Source: Adiantum capillus-veneris (Eukaryota > Streptophyta > Polypodiopsida > Polypodiales > Pteridaceae). Taken from it: a stretch of DNA of 56,000 bases. This document shows positions 20,932-32,380 of the stretch, piece after piece. The notes under the pieces are model-generated. The model had not been told where the DNA came from. It worked only from the letters and a program-made list of their open reading frames with translations, and did no database searches. The position numbers and the translations under genes are program-made. Location: positions 122,803,391 to 122,859,390 of the forward strand of contig CM043947.1 in assembly GCA_014529385.2 (NCBI GenBank), in the 5' to 3' direction. The first letter of the stretch is position 1. Each line of letters opens with the position of its first letter.

Positions 20932-22977
20932 TCAATTATGATAGTTAGTGTATGTCAACTCATTGAATCTAATGTTGGTTGGTATCTCCAAAATTCCTAA
21001 TATACTTTGCTCAAATTGGTAGCACCAAGTTCCATCATGACTACCATGCCGTGTAGTATCATCAACTATTTCTCCACAACCTATAAGTAAAACACGTAAG
21101 AATAAATTACATAGAGACCTAGCAAGAACATAGAAGACACGTCTATTCTTTTTCTCATTGCAAAAACAACATAAATCAATCCAATAGATACCTGCAACAT
21201 GCTCAAGTGGTGAGACGTTCTCACCCTCTTCCTCCTCCATGATAATTCTCCATGCTGAAAATAGTTTCCTAGCAGCATTCATGCTTTCTCTTGGCCATCC
21301 ATGGAGCCGAGTGTAGTTATAAAAGACATGTGATAAGCCAACCAAAATCATTCCATCTTTTAAATTTTGTTCAATGCATGACACACCATTTAAGATATGT
21401 GGTACACACCATTGCCTGAAATTTTGGTGCTCCTATAATGGAGGTGCCATGATGCCTGATAGCATTTATGGGCCATCTCCCACCATTACGAAGCATCCAT
21501 GGTATTGCATTTGATACTTCCTTTATTGCACACTCTATGCTCTTTAACATTTTTGTATCTTTGATCTTATTAAAGGTCTTAGTGAACTTCTTTAATAAGT
21601 TCAATGCCAAAATATGCATCACATCATAGACAAGGTCAAGGCTGATGTCAAATCTGTATAAGTGATAAAATCGCCAAAGTGGAAATTCGCCTGCTAGGCC
21701 AGCCTTTGATAAAACCTTATTGCATTCAACCTTGGTTTTTTCTCTTTTTGATTTACGTATAGCATCTAGTATCTCATCAACATGCCTCTTCTCAGGTGGA
21801 TATCTTGCCAGGTTCTGCTATATGTATAGATATACTTTGGTATTCGAAACCCCTCTGATATCTTTTTCATAGGTTCTACATCTCTTTTGCATCCATTCTT
21901 CCCTCCATATTTTAAATATCCTAGCTTACATTGGGCGGTATGATCTTCGGTCCATGACATAAGGATTGCTCAAAGAGTACAATTTTCCCCAACATTTTTT
22001 GCATTCTCAAAGATGCAAGATGTTGGATAGTTGAAATTTATAGTAAATCCCTCCACAAAGGCTACTTCAAGCTCATTGACTAATGGCTCTAGGAATACAA
22101 AAAAACATCTGCATGCCTCTTGGTAGCTTCAATAAGCTCAATGGAAAGGAGATAACTTGAAGGGGCCCAATTATGGAACCTTTAGCTCCATTTAGAACCA
22201 CTACTTCAATCACTCAACTATTCTTAAGCTTTGTTGATGCCGTTTGGAACCCATCTCAATGACACATTAGCGAATAGTTTGGAGGATCTCTCTACAAAAA
22301 GTTATAGATCATGATGAGTTTGCTAATTAAGTGTCTGATAAAAAGGTATACTTAGTATCTATCATGATACACTAACATACCTTTAGAAACATCCTTTCTG
22401 TCTCAATGAGATTTCTACATAAAGCGCAAAGAAAGTTGTACTTTTTGTGCCTCTCCGTCCATGCACCTTCAAGCTCTGGACTTTGCAAAGCAAGAGGGAA
22501 TGTCCTATAATACATTACACAATATTCATTTGAGCATTTAATAGGCAGCTCCCACTCCTTTGCAAGGTTCCAAAAATCCTTGTACATTTGAATTTTGTCA
22601 CCATCCCAAAAATCTTTCACACTTCTATTTGGATCTTGAGATAGAAGCCAATCACCTCTTGCACACCACATTGCAAGAAGATCATGGAAAAAAGTGTCAC
22701 TCCAAGAAAGTGTTCGAAGCTACTCTATGATTGGCAAGAACTCAAATTGAACCATGTGTTTTCTTTCTTTCCCACATTCATTGCATCGATCACAACATAC
22801 TTCACAATTGCAATTTAACCTATGAGTGGAAGAAGATGAATAACATATGCATTTTAGAACATCACCCATATATGCATCCTCTACATGTTGAGGGTACAAA
22901 GTCGGCTTGTGTTGGCGATCTTCCAAACCTATGAATAATATGCCATTTTTGAGGTATGATGAACAACAATACTTCAT
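20932..22977 (-). pseudogene. tnp2-type DDE transposase (C-terminal half), intron-bearing, decayed
   Basis: Minus strand, from 22977 down: Cys cluster (CNCEVCCDRCNECGK), then FEFLPII-E-stop-LRTLSW (the LPLIPRL-type block; TAG at 22720-22722), KDFWDGDK (DxFDG motif with the first acidic residue), FLEPLVNELEVAFVEGF (about 22100-22040; pattern YLxPLVxELxxLWxxG), WTEDHTAQCKLGYLKYGGKN (about 21952-21890; the NDxPAxxxLxGYxxxGxxxCxxC block), YDVMHILALNLLK (DxMH motif, about 21625), and a last exon with TWCYQFEQSILGILEIPTN (W-F-E...PTN block). An intron 21191-21081 has GTATCT...CTTATAG ends and is phase 1. A frame change near 21375 and others between 22000 and 22370 break it. The order of blocks fits the tnp2 transposases (PF02992-like; CMC/Plavaka-like), and differs from the PFERYMK ending of plant En/Spm. 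A real but dead transposase gene; the superfamily call is inference from motifs. Confidence 0.68.
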
Positions 22978-23289
22978 TGTTAACTAATTGATGAAAAAAG
23001 AAGTTGAATGTATGATCACATGAATAAATCAATACAAATTGAGACATAAAATAAAGAAAACATAGAATGACTTAAATGAAGAAGGCAAGAAATATTTATA
23101 TACAATTATGAAACGTATGGCATACATAAGTCATCCAAAAATTAAGATAGACACCACAAGGAGCTGAAAATTGAATATCCAAAATAGAAATTCGATTACA
23201 AATACGATCAAAAACCAAAATGACAAATACATTTCAATTTTTCCGTATATTGTGCATCTAAACAAAAATATGACTCAGTCACTCTCTCC

Positions 23290-25960
23290 TTCTTCAAGTT
23301 GGAGTCGATCTCCAATAAGGTTGACTTTTCTCATAGCACTCTGTATCTATTTCAATGCTAATAGAATGAAGATCCATGTATTCACAAACTTGTCCCATGT
23401 TGCCTACACCGATAAAGCAATCTACCACGACATCCTCCTCCTCAATACACATTGACACCAAGAACATTTATAACCCCAGAAAGACTCAAGAAATTGAAAC
23501 CAAATTCCAAATAGAATTATTGTAAATCTTTTTTAATAAAAAACGTACTTGAAAAAATTTGGATGCCTGTCGGCAATGCCTCTTAATGGTTTGCCATCTG
23601 CATTTGAAGCTAGGTGAAACTTGCCTCTAGGTAGCTCCACAAACATGTCAGACTGCACCTCAAAAGATCCCTTTACAACAATATCCAAAGTAGCATTCTT
23701 ATTTAAAGTTTGTGTGGCCAAGCAAAAAAAGTAACGGCAAGAGTAGAAACAAACACACCAACAAGCCAAGAATTATGTAATAACTAAAAAGTGGTAAAAC
23801 TTTAATCCTCTACAAGAAAGCAATCATATTTACATCTTCAATGTCACCAAAAACGAGTCTTTTATTTTGAGAGGCAGTTTTCAAAAGCATAGTGTATATT
23901 GTTTGAAGCTTTCTCTCTCGCATGACAAAAGACACAATAGTTGAAGTCTTCCCTACAGTGCTTGTAGTCACAAAGTATCCATTCTATGCTAAGAGCTTCT
24001 CGGCAATGAAAGTTGATGCTCTCATATACGTCATCTTCCATTTGTTCCATTCAGGCACTGTACGACTCTCTACAAAAGGGGTAAATCCGGAAGGCAAGTC
24101 TACACATATGAGCGTGCATAGCTTATCAAGCTTATCTATTTTTTTGAGAAACTTTGAAATCAAGCATACGGGTGAATCATTTGCATCTCCATTTGTACAT
24201 GTCCTCTAGAGACTCACATAGATTTAAACAAAGAGGAAGATGAAATGGCACAAAAGATTTTCCTCTCCTTCAAGCCCTTGACTTGTCGCCGAAGAAAAAA
24301 GATCTCCAATTTTCCTTCTTTTCCTTTTACAACTCTTGGACCTTTCTTTTGTACGATTTTGACTTTCTTTGTCTTTCTCTTCACCAACTTGATGACTTTG
24401 TAACTTCTTACTTTTTGGTGTGGATGGGCTCTTTAGCAAACTACATTGACCCTTACCACATTTAGTTGGTAGCTTTGCACGTGGACTCTTCACACCATCA
24501 TCATTAATGACATTCTCTTTCAAGTTATTCTCAATGGATGTGAACTTTGTACTCTTTTGCAGAAAAAGCCCTATCATAAAGAAAGATGAGCTAAGATATT
24601 AAAGTGTCATTCTCAGAGAAACCAACAGAGAAGAAATATCAAGATTCTTACTTGCATATATTTCCTTCTTGTTATTTGGGTAATTTCCCTTTGAATATCA
24701 AGAAACCATGGAATATCTTCCACATTCTCAGTTAGGGTCCTGCAAGCATCGAGCCATGATGGAGGATACAATGACTTATAGCAAGCACCAACATCCCTCC
24801 AATCAAGAATAGTGGTTGGAATCTTAGTAATCTCTATAGTTTTCAATAGATTTTCAAACCATCTGCAAAGCATCTACACATGAGAGTCTTCTATGTGATG
24901 AGGTATCAAAGAAACTAAGCATAATTTCCTATATGCAAACCTTTGAGCTACAACTTCCAAATAGGGCATCTTTTGTACTTTCATTCTAGGAGTCGATTTA
25001 GATATCTCCCTAAAACAGTGAGAAAGGTGCCTTTTTGGCAAGAATTAAAAAAATCTCTTATGGCTTTGCTCCAAATATCAAAGGGCACTTCCTTGACTCC
25101 CTTTATAAGGTCCATTGTGCACTCCACAATTGACTCCCAATAGGAGTAGTGTGCTATATAGTTGTGCCATTCTTTTTATCCTCCATCAAAACCCCATAGC
25201 CTACCAATATCTTTGCTCAAAATATGATCTAGTACCCAAACCTCCCTGAAAGCAATACAAAGCACATAAAAAGATTAGCAACTGCAACATACTATCCCAA
25301 AGGCACTTCCAGATTACCTTTGTGTTGTAAGTGGGGTCTGCCTAATTGTGAGAAGCTTATCAAGTGTGATATTGTGTTCACTCTCCCAATCTAGACCATA
25401 TAGCTTGCTAAACCACTTCTCTCCTAGTGCCAGATTTTCCACTGCAACCAATTTGTATCCGTATTTGTTCTTGAGATAAGTCTCAACCTCATCAGTGGAG
25501 CTCTTTTATTTTTCATTATAGCCCTTATCTTCACAAGAGAGGTTGGATTCTGTGAGCCTTTTTGATAGCTTCTCCTTAAATTCTCCCTATATGTGGAACA
25601 AAATTTAAGTAGATGCTTACAAGAGACATGTGAGTACAAAGCATGTGTAACCTACTGAATACATCAACTGCATGATCAAACCAAGGGGAATTTTCCACCA
25701 AATCCAAGGATGCATCCTTTTGTATTTTTGCTTCAATTTCTTGTAGAGCCCCTTTGTCAAGAAATTTCTTCTTGCTTTGCTCGTTTCCAAGACCGAGCCT
25801 CCTAATGAGAAAAATATCAATTGCAAGTGACTGCTTCACATGAGTTTGTATCAAGCTATGGAAGTGTCAAGTAAAAAATAACATTAGAAGATATTCTTAC
25901 AAAGGAGAAAGAATAATGGGTGCAAGAGTTACCTTTTATTTGTTCAGGCGGTCTAGAGTT
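23290..25960 (-). pseudogene. Upstream exons of the tnp2-type gene (unassigned)
   Basis: Several open stretches on the minus strand end or begin at good splice signals. The block 24873-24652 ends at GTAAGAATC and joins, after an 81-bp intron (24651-24571, ending TTTATGATAG), a Lys/Ser/Pro-rich basic stretch (24570 to about 24230) with nuclear-localisation-like KRKRRK. The block about 23769-23549 ends before GTACGT and carries LPRGKFHLASNADGKPL. The block 24050-23862 has a Cys/His cluster (ILCDYKHCREDFNYCVFCHAR) like a zinc finger. The block about 23455-23290 is acidic. The block 25854-25576 carries GALQEIEAKIQKDASLDLV. Same strand and spacing as the transposase core suggest one gene, with the N-terminal part here, but no individual exon matches a family I know. 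Confidence 0.4.
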
Positions 25961-26029
25961 CATAACATTGATACTCTTTGTTGAGAGAGAAATATGGCAT
26001 GGTGCACTTAACGTGCACATTCTTTGAAG

Positions 26030-26415
26030 GATCATCACCACAAACTACAATCACCTTCATTCGCATCTTAGAGACATGTCACAATTTGGCCACTACAATT
26101 GCTAACATGGGCAAAAGAACTCAAAAGGTACTGCTAGTTAGGGGTTGTCAAGTAAAAACGCAATGCTTTGCACTACCGTGCTCGACATGTATTCTGAATG
26201 TGGCAAGGCTAGGGATTCAGGGCTATTTTCAACCAATGTGAATGTAGGGCATCTCTCTAGATGCATTCACCTATGTGGTCACCTTGAAGGCATGTGGCAC
26301 TATGTAAGCTACTCAAATGGGCAGTAAAATTCACGATGATTTTGTTAGTCAGGGATATGCCACGTAGCTAGGGGCAGGGCCAAGAGGCTCTAGGTTTTTT
26401 TCAATTGATGCAAAG
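26030..26415 (+). pseudogene. PPR pseudogene, left part
   Basis: Plus-strand PPR repeats: TITFIRILETCHNLA followed by IANMGKRTQKVLLVRG (26045-26145), VLDMYSECGKARD (about 26180-26218, other frame), DAFTYVVTLKACGTM then a stop then QMGSKIHDDFVSQGY (about 26255-26360), and the start of another repeat (FFSIDAK) to 26415. The LDMYxxCGxA and LKACxxxxxxxxGxxIH patterns are those of PLS-type PPR proteins. The copia element starts at 26416; the next PPR codons are at 50347 beyond it. Stops and frame shifts show it was dead or dying irrespective of the insertion. Confidence 0.8.
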
Positions 26416-26529
26416 TGTTGGAGCTATATATGGCTCACTCTACTGACCTTGGTCTCACCTATATATTTGTATCTTGTCCTCAATATGAATCAGTCTTTGG
26501 GAGCATACATGGTGTGTCTCTTGTCTTGT
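26416..26529 (+). repeat. Copia F 5' LTR, left piece
   Basis: Begins TGTTGGAGCTATATATGGC and matches 50204 to about 50315 of the 3' LTR with substitutions. Cut at 26529 by element D. Confidence 0.92.
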
Positions 26530-27729
26530 TGATAGACCTCTTTTGGTGTGTACCAAGTAGCGTGTATATGCATGGGAATATGTATAAAGGGATGTGATTA
26601 CATGAATTTGGGATCTTTGAAAAGTGGTTTCAAGTTTTTAAAAAGATGCAGCGTATACACATTGTGAATAGTCAGGTTCGCGTGCCAGCAGTCAGGTACA
26701 TGTACATGTCTAGATAGGGTATCGGGGCCTTGGATATGGTTCTTGGTGGATTATTTTGGCTCTAGAGAATTTTTTAAAGATTTCTAGAATGTAAATAATG
26801 CAAGCAAAAAATGTGGGCTCTCTCATCCCACCCGAGAGTTTGACACCATGCAGTAATTGTCTATTTACGGTGCTTGATCTACGATAATGTGTGCACCGCC
26901 TAGAAGTGGTCAAACATGGAATGTGCGGATGTGTAAAAGTTCTTTGGGTATCAAGGATAAAGCATACAAAATTTGGTGAATTTTCAAGTGTGTTTGGGGT
27001 TTTTTCGCAAAAAATGCCCACCAAGGATCAAAATTGGCCAAACTGGGCCAAAAAAGGTGTGAAAAGGATTCAAAAAGCCACATTACTCACGGTGTTGTGA
27101 TAGTCCAGGCTGAGGGAGAACTTTTGAAGAGAAATAACAACACTTTCACCTCTTTTTGTGTGGGAGAAAGCAGGGTTCCTACAATTGGTCTAGTGCAGTC
27201 CTGTTGCGTTCGCGTCCTGTTTTCGAGTGTGTGGAGGAGTGAATGAGAGCTTTCTCTCTTCAATTTTTCACTTGGGAGAGTCTATGGAAGTTTTGAGGTT
27301 TTCATGGATGTGTGTGTGCGAGGAATTGAGGGAAGAAGGTGCGACTGTTTTCATGACTATGTGACTATGTATCGGTGCCATTTGGGTTGGCGCTACTCCA
27401 AAGAGTCCAACAAAGTGGAGTTTGGTGAAGGCTTTGCAATGATTTGAGTGAGGCCTTTTGTGGATGGATTTTTTGAATTTTTGATGTTATTCCTTGTATA
27501 TTTTGGTCACCATCAAGTGTGATTTCAAGTGTTGATCAACTTGACTCACTCTGTAGTGTTTGTGGGCAGCCAAAGGCTTGTAGGTCCAGGTGTTTGGAGT
27601 TTGAATTGAGATCGTGAGTTATTGAGCTCTTGAGTGGTGGTGTGTGTGGGTTGGAATTTAAGTAAATTTCTTGTGTGGTGATAGTTGTCTGGGTGTGTGA
27701 GTGTGCGCACGACGTCTTTTGCTCCATCA
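26530..27729 (+). repeat. Element D 5' LTR (1200 bp)
   Basis: TGATAGACCTC...CTCCATCA. Pairs with 43767-44973 at the same orientation over its length with many substitutions and small indels. Open frames in it are short and not conserved between copies. Confidence 0.92.
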
Positions 27730-27897
27730 TCCTTTGGCGATCCTATTCGGGAGCAAAAATTTGCCGGTTGTGCACCCAAGTGAAGCAGTTTTGCTCTGAA
27801 GTTTGAGCTTCATTGAAGAAAAGTGGTGGTTTAGGTGAGGTGCAAGTATGCAACTTTTGTGAAGTTACTCACACAAGGGAGAAGCGACTTTGAAGGG
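27730..27897 (+). other. Element D leader with primer-site-like tract
   Basis: Directly after the LTR: TCCTTTGGCGATCCTATTCG, in the primer-site position. The leader then runs to the gag ATG. Confidence 0.5.
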
Positions 27898-28277
27898 ATG
27901 GCGTTTAGTTGGCCAGTGTTCATAGGAATGGAGGATGTGAAGGACTAGATTGTAGAATTTGAATGGCATATGCTTCGTATGCATATTGTGAATGATGAAG
28001 CAAAGCTTCATCTATTTCCTCTTGCACTCAAAGTAGAAGCTCAAAAGTGGTTTGAAGGTTTAAAGGAAGACAAAAATCAAACATGGGAGCAGGTGAAGAA
28101 GACAATTTTTGACAGGTTTGGAAAGAAGCGAACTACAACAGAAGCAACAACAAAATTGAGAGGTTTGCAACAAGATGCTCATGCTAGCTTTAAAGAGGTT
28201 TTGCAACACTTCAAAGGACTTTGGGTGCAATTGGAGGCGGCATCCCAAGTACCTCCAGAGGATTTCTTTAAAGTACG
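27898..28277 (+). pseudogene. Element D gag, N-terminal part
   Basis: The ATG at 27898 opens MAFSWPVFIGMEDVKD, with a TAG at 27946-27948, then EFEWHMLRMHIVNDEAKLHL, FPLALKVEAQKWFEGL, WEQVKKTIFDRFGKK and FKEVLQHFKGLWVQLEAA. This is the retrotransposon gag fold (FPLxLxxxAxxWFxxL...W..Vxx.FxxRF). It is cut at about 28278, where sequence of element E starts, and the gag C-terminus, knuckle and protease of D are not found on the far side of E, so they were lost. Confidence 0.82.
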
Positions 28278-28347
28278 TCAAATGGTGGGATCCAAGAGAG
28301 CTCAACTTCAATGAAGTGCTTCATGGAAGTTTGTATTTAATGCACCA

Positions 28348-28779
28348 ATGAATAATCCCATTTTCTACAACTTTCAATCAGTTCAAAATATTAGGGTGAA
28401 TGTGCGCATTGATAGAAAGATTTTTTTCCAACAAAGATTGGTCTTCTATTTTGGAGCTGAGAGGTTGAGAGAGATATTGTTGTCCCCTGACCCTATAATA
28501 TTTCCTATTTTGGAGTATAATGTATCTTTTGATGTTCACATCTTCATCTTGCTTTAAGCATACTCCATGAATCATAGGGATTTATATGGACCTTTCCAAC
28601 CTCTTGCTAGACAAACTGTGCATATAATAGCTAGCACAAAGCTTAGGTTCCAAAACATCATAAGGGACTTACTAGGCCCTCGTCGTCTAGCTGAGATTAA
28701 TGCATCTATCAATCCATTTATTCTACCCTTAATAAGATATGATTTGGGCCTAGACGTTTTCATCTTTGTGCTGTATTGA
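28348..28779 (+). CDS. E1 paired accessory ORFs upstream of gag
   Basis: Two short plus-strand ORFs in the same frame, 28348-28557 (69 codons) and 28567-28779 (70 codons). Their products are visibly related to each other: both have G(A/P)xRLxEI, then PxIxPxIxY, then DVxIFxL at matching positions. Nearly identical ORFs precede E2 gag (33498-33929). They have no family I recognise. The stop between them is shared by both copies, so it is old, either a real two-ORF layout or one broken ORF in the source element. Confidence 0.5.
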
Positions 28780-29570
28780 GAGGAAGGCAACCCACTTTTA
28801 TGATGGCTTTTCCAAATTTTTTTGGGCGTAGTGGGGAAAATGCTGGGGATTTTTTGGATAACTTGGAGATGGCTTTCCTTGTCTCCGGGAGGAAAGACGA
28901 AGCATTGAAATTGAGAGCTTTTCCTTTGGTGCTCAAAGAAGAAGCTAGGGTATGGTTCCAGGCTCTAGATCCAACCCAAAGAATTGATTGGGAGGGATTG
29001 AAGGTGGCTTTCCTACGAAGATTTCAACGAGCCAATTCGGCAGAAGAACTATGGCAACGGCTTCTGTCCCTTCATCAAGTTGACCCTCATGGTTATGCAA
29101 CCTATGAGGAAGGTTTTCTGAAACTTTGGGGGCAATGGTCAGACTCACTAAACCCTGGTGAGCGAGCTCCCAATTGCCTCCAAAAGGATCGATTTATCTC
29201 AGGTTTGTACCCCTTGCTAAGGGAGAAGGTAAAGAGAAAATTTCCAAATGCTTTTGAAGATGCCTTAAGAATTGCTAGGGAAAAGAATAGAAAGATTCTC
29301 TATCAAGCCCAAGTTGGCCAGCTAGCTTTGGGAGGCAATATCACAACTATGGAAGCTTCTCACATACCTCCAAATGTGCCTAATGCACCAGACCTCAATA
29401 GAGGTCAACAAGAAGATATGCTCCAACAAATAAACAATCTCACAAACCAGCTAGAGGGGTTGAGAGTAAATCATGTGCAGGGTGCAAGAAGGCCTATTGA
29501 GGGAAATGGTGGGAATCGGCCACCAATGCGACGTCAAGCATTGTGGGGAAATTGGCCACGGCATGTATAA
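28776..29570 (+). CDS. E1 gag
   Basis: 264 codons. It contains FPNFFGRSGENAGDFLDNLE, then LRAFPLVLKEEARVWFQAL, DWEGLKVAFLRRFQ and QKDRFISGLYPLLREKV, the full layout of a Ty3/gypsy gag capsid, with a C-terminal coiled-coil-like stretch (QQEDMLQQINNLTNQLEGL). The ATG at 28776 overlaps the stop of the accessory ORF before it by a few bases. The last 98 bases overlap the next frame at +1, and the CCHC knuckle is in that next frame. One codon longer than E2 gag (a Val codon inside HQVDPHG). Confidence 0.85.
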   Translation: MRGRQPTFMMAFPNFFGRSGENAGDFLDNLEMAFLVSGRKDEALKLRAFPLVLKEEARVWFQALDPTQRIDWEGLKVAFLRRFQRANSAEELWQRLLSLHQVDPHGYATYEEGFLKLWGQWSDSLNPGERAPNCLQKDRFISGLYPLLREKVKRKFPNAFEDALRIAREKNRKILYQAQVGQLALGGNITTMEASHIPPNVPNAPDLNRGQQEDMLQQINNLTNQLEGLRVNHVQGARRPIEGNGGNRPPMRRQALWGNWPRHV

Positions 29571-31380
29571 TTGCCCTCATCCCAGAAGATATGACTACCC
29601 TGTCAGAGGTCCTCGACAACAAGTAAGTCCACCCCGCGCTAAAGCTCAAGCACCAGAGCAACCGCAACCTCAAATTTTGCAGCCACCTCGTGCTCAAGCT
29701 CAAGCCCCTGCTACTCAACCAAATGTGAGAATCATAAGGATGGAGGAGGTCCTCAAGGGCAGAAGCAACCAGGAAGAAATAGCTAAAGGGAAGATGAAGA
29801 TAGATGAAGTGGCTACAATGCCTATCAAACGTGTGCGTGTCCAAGATGAAGTAGGTAAAGAAACAAGCAAGGATGCAAGCAATGAAGCAAGTACATCTCG
29901 AGCAACTAAAGATGAAGCCAAGAAGAGAAAGACCCGTACTAGGTCTCAAATTGACATCTCTGATTTCCCTATGGGATCTCGGACACAACCTTATGACTTG
30001 ACAGCTGATGTGAGTTCTCAAGGACCAAAGATTACTTGGCCACAACTACTTCATATCTCCCCAAAGCTTCGACGACAATGGTCAAAAATGGTGAGCACGA
30101 GGGCAAAGCGAAGTAAGCTAGTAAGTGTAATCAAAGCATATGGTCTCAAGGATATAGTGCCTTTGGTGGAGGCTCAAATCAAGGGACAACGGATTCCAAA
30201 AACTTACATTGACAGTGGAGCAGAGGTTTGTGTCATGACAGAAAAGCTAATGCATCAATTGGGTTTAGAGGTAATGGAATCATCAAACTTTAGGGCAAAA
30301 ATGGCCAATAATGTCTCTGTCACTTGTGTGGGTGTAGTGAAAGCTTTGAGAGTTTCTGTTTTTGGAATCACGTGGCCAAGTCTTCATCGTGATGTCAAAT
30401 ACTCGTGTCAAACATGTGATGAATGTCAGAAAGCAGGACCACGACGGCTCATAGCTGAACCTCAAAACCCAATAAAGGTATATGGGCCCTTCGAGAAGTG
30501 GGGAATTGATGCCATAGGACCTCTACCACACACTCAGTCAGGTAAAGAGTACATCATCATGGGAGTAGACTACATGACTAGATGGGCTGAGGCTATGCCG
30601 ACCAATAGAATTACTGCTAAGGATGTGAGTCAGTTCATCTTTGACCACATCTGTTGCCGGTTTGGCACCCCTCTTGAAATACTATCTGATAGAGGACCAG
30701 GGTTTAGAGCAGACTTGGTAGGAGAACTCATGAAGAAGCTAAATATTCAGCATCAACACTCTACTCCTTACTACCCTCAGTGCAATGGTTTGGTGGAAAA
30801 GGTAAATAGAATCATTTGCAAAATTCTCACCAAACAGGTACATGCCAGGCGCCAAGATTGGGACAAACACCTGAATGGAGCTCTATGGGCCTATAGAACC
30901 TCCTTCAAAACCACATTAGGGTACACACCCTTTCATTTGGTTTATGGAAAGGAGGCGCTTTTGCCCATTGAAGTGAAGTTAACAAGTCTTCGAATATTGG
31001 GTAGCCAGGTAGGCTCTCAAAAGGAGAAAGTACATCAAAGGATCATGGATCTAGAGAGGCTGCAATTGGATCGTGAAGAAGCCATCAGCCACTATTCTCA
31101 AGAAGCAGAGAAGCGCAGAGAAAAGTTCAACAAAAAGCTAGCATCCAAAGACATCAAAAAGGGATCTCTGGTGCTTCGATATGACAATCGCTTCGACACT
31201 CGTAAGGATGGAAAGTTTCTTTTCCGATGGGAAGGCCCGTTCTTGGTCACCAAAAAGTTCAAAAATGGCTCTTACAGACTTCAAGACATTGATGGTAAAG
31301 TGTACAAGACCAGGACAAATGGATGGCGTCTAAAGCCTTATCACATCAGGATAAGGTCAGCTCAAGATCAAAGAAAGTAG
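29473..31380 (+). CDS. E1 protease-integrase fusion (RT and RNase H deleted)
   Basis: A single 635-codon frame. Residues 19-34 are a zinc knuckle (C-X4-C-X4-H-X4-C), a long Lys/Glu linker follows, and the aspartic protease motif YIDSGAEVCVMTE is at about residue 245. At about residue 300 (near 30372) the protease region joins straight to integrase (WPSLHRDVKY) in frame. Compared with E2, about 2.56 kb holding the protease end, RT, both RNases H and the HH part of the integrase zinc finger are missing. The CxxC, the three catalytic residues (GIDAIGP, SDRGPGF, NGLVEKV) and the C-terminal domain are kept. It cannot reverse transcribe itself. A deletion derivative; whether the product is made is unknown. 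Confidence 0.85.
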   Translation: MCRVQEGLLREMVGIGHQCDVKHCGEIGHGMYNCPHPRRYDYPVRGPRQQVSPPRAKAQAPEQPQPQILQPPRAQAQAPATQPNVRIIRMEEVLKGRSNQEEIAKGKMKIDEVATMPIKRVRVQDEVGKETSKDASNEASTSRATKDEAKKRKTRTRSQIDISDFPMGSRTQPYDLTADVSSQGPKITWPQLLHISPKLRRQWSKMVSTRAKRSKLVSVIKAYGLKDIVPLVEAQIKGQRIPKTYIDSGAEVCVMTEKLMHQLGLEVMESSNFRAKMANNVSVTCVGVVKALRVSVFGITWPSLHRDVKYSCQTCDECQKAGPRRLIAEPQNPIKVYGPFEKWGIDAIGPLPHTQSGKEYIIMGVDYMTRWAEAMPTNRITAKDVSQFIFDHICCRFGTPLEILSDRGPGFRADLVGELMKKLNIQHQHSTPYYPQCNGLVEKVNRIICKILTKQVHARRQDWDKHLNGALWAYRTSFKTTLGYTPFHLVYGKEALLPIEVKLTSLRILGSQVGSQKEKVHQRIMDLERLQLDREEAISHYSQEAEKRREKFNKKLASKDIKKGSLVLRYDNRFDTRKDGKFLFRWEGPFLVTKKFKNGSYRLQDIDGKVYKTRTNGWRLKPYHIRIRSAQDQRK

Positions 31381-32380
31381 GCTAGAGGCATAAATACCCC
31401 TAGCCAGGTTTGGGGGGGCTATGATCCGAGCCTATCACAAATTTTTGTTTATCATATTTTGTTGGTTTTCCTTGCTTCTAGAGGTTTAAAATAAAAGAAA
31501 GAGTGAGAACAACCTCTTGGAAAAATTTAAAAAAAAAATATTTTTTCGTGACTAGTTCACCGGAGGTGAAAGGTAGAGGGAGAACCTAGTGGTAAAGGGA
31601 AGGGAAAATATGTAAATGTGAAAAGAAAAGATATGATGTGGTTGTGGAGCCATGCACCCATGATTCAAGGGTCATGAGTGGCTCATATCATCATGGCTTT
31701 GGAGCCATATGATGATTCAAACAAATGGGACCCAAGTGGAAGACTTGGTAAAGGAAGAAACCAGACACATGATTTTGCTGAATTTTTAAAAAATACTTCC
31801 ACTCCGATCCAAGAAAAGTTGTCTTCATCAAAGTTGTAGCTGATGAGCTGAAGATTCTGGCCATATTTTTTTTATAATTTTTGCATCTACGGTCTAGGAG
31901 ATATGGCCAAAAATGGTGGACGCCAGTTTTTTCAACTGTGGTGGAGACCACCCCCTCTACCTTTACACACACACACCCTTCCTTTTCCACATTGAGACCT
32001 TCTCTAAAATCAGCCATTAGTCTTCTCACCCTCCTCTCCTTCCTCCTCTCTCTCAAGCTCAAAAAACCCATCAAAGTTCCTCTTTTAATCTCCTCTCAAG
32101 TCATGCTTAATCTTGTTGTAATTCATAAATTCTCATTCAACCCCTTTCTATTATTACTAGATATGTATTGATTTTATGTAGATTCTTTACATTTTAAAAT
32201 AAGGAAGCTCTTGGACTCAAGCTATGGAGGAAGGAGTGAAGACAACACAAGTGATGATGGAGCTAATTGGTCAACAAATCACTTGGAAGGAGCTTCTTCA
32301 TTGGTTGAATGTCCCTAATCAAGCTTCATTTGTACAAATTACACTTGGATCTTAACCTCACTCCTAATCACTCTCTTTCC

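Noticed and set aside
25990-26010. GTGCAC-TTAAC-GTGCAC dyad as a regulatory site
   Set aside because: Six-base arms are short enough to occur by chance and the site lies between two pseudogenes.
29494-30045. 183-codon minus-strand frame, also present at 34641-35192
   Set aside because: It is the reverse of the gag-protease linker of E1 and E2; repetition of the frame only reflects the duplicated element.
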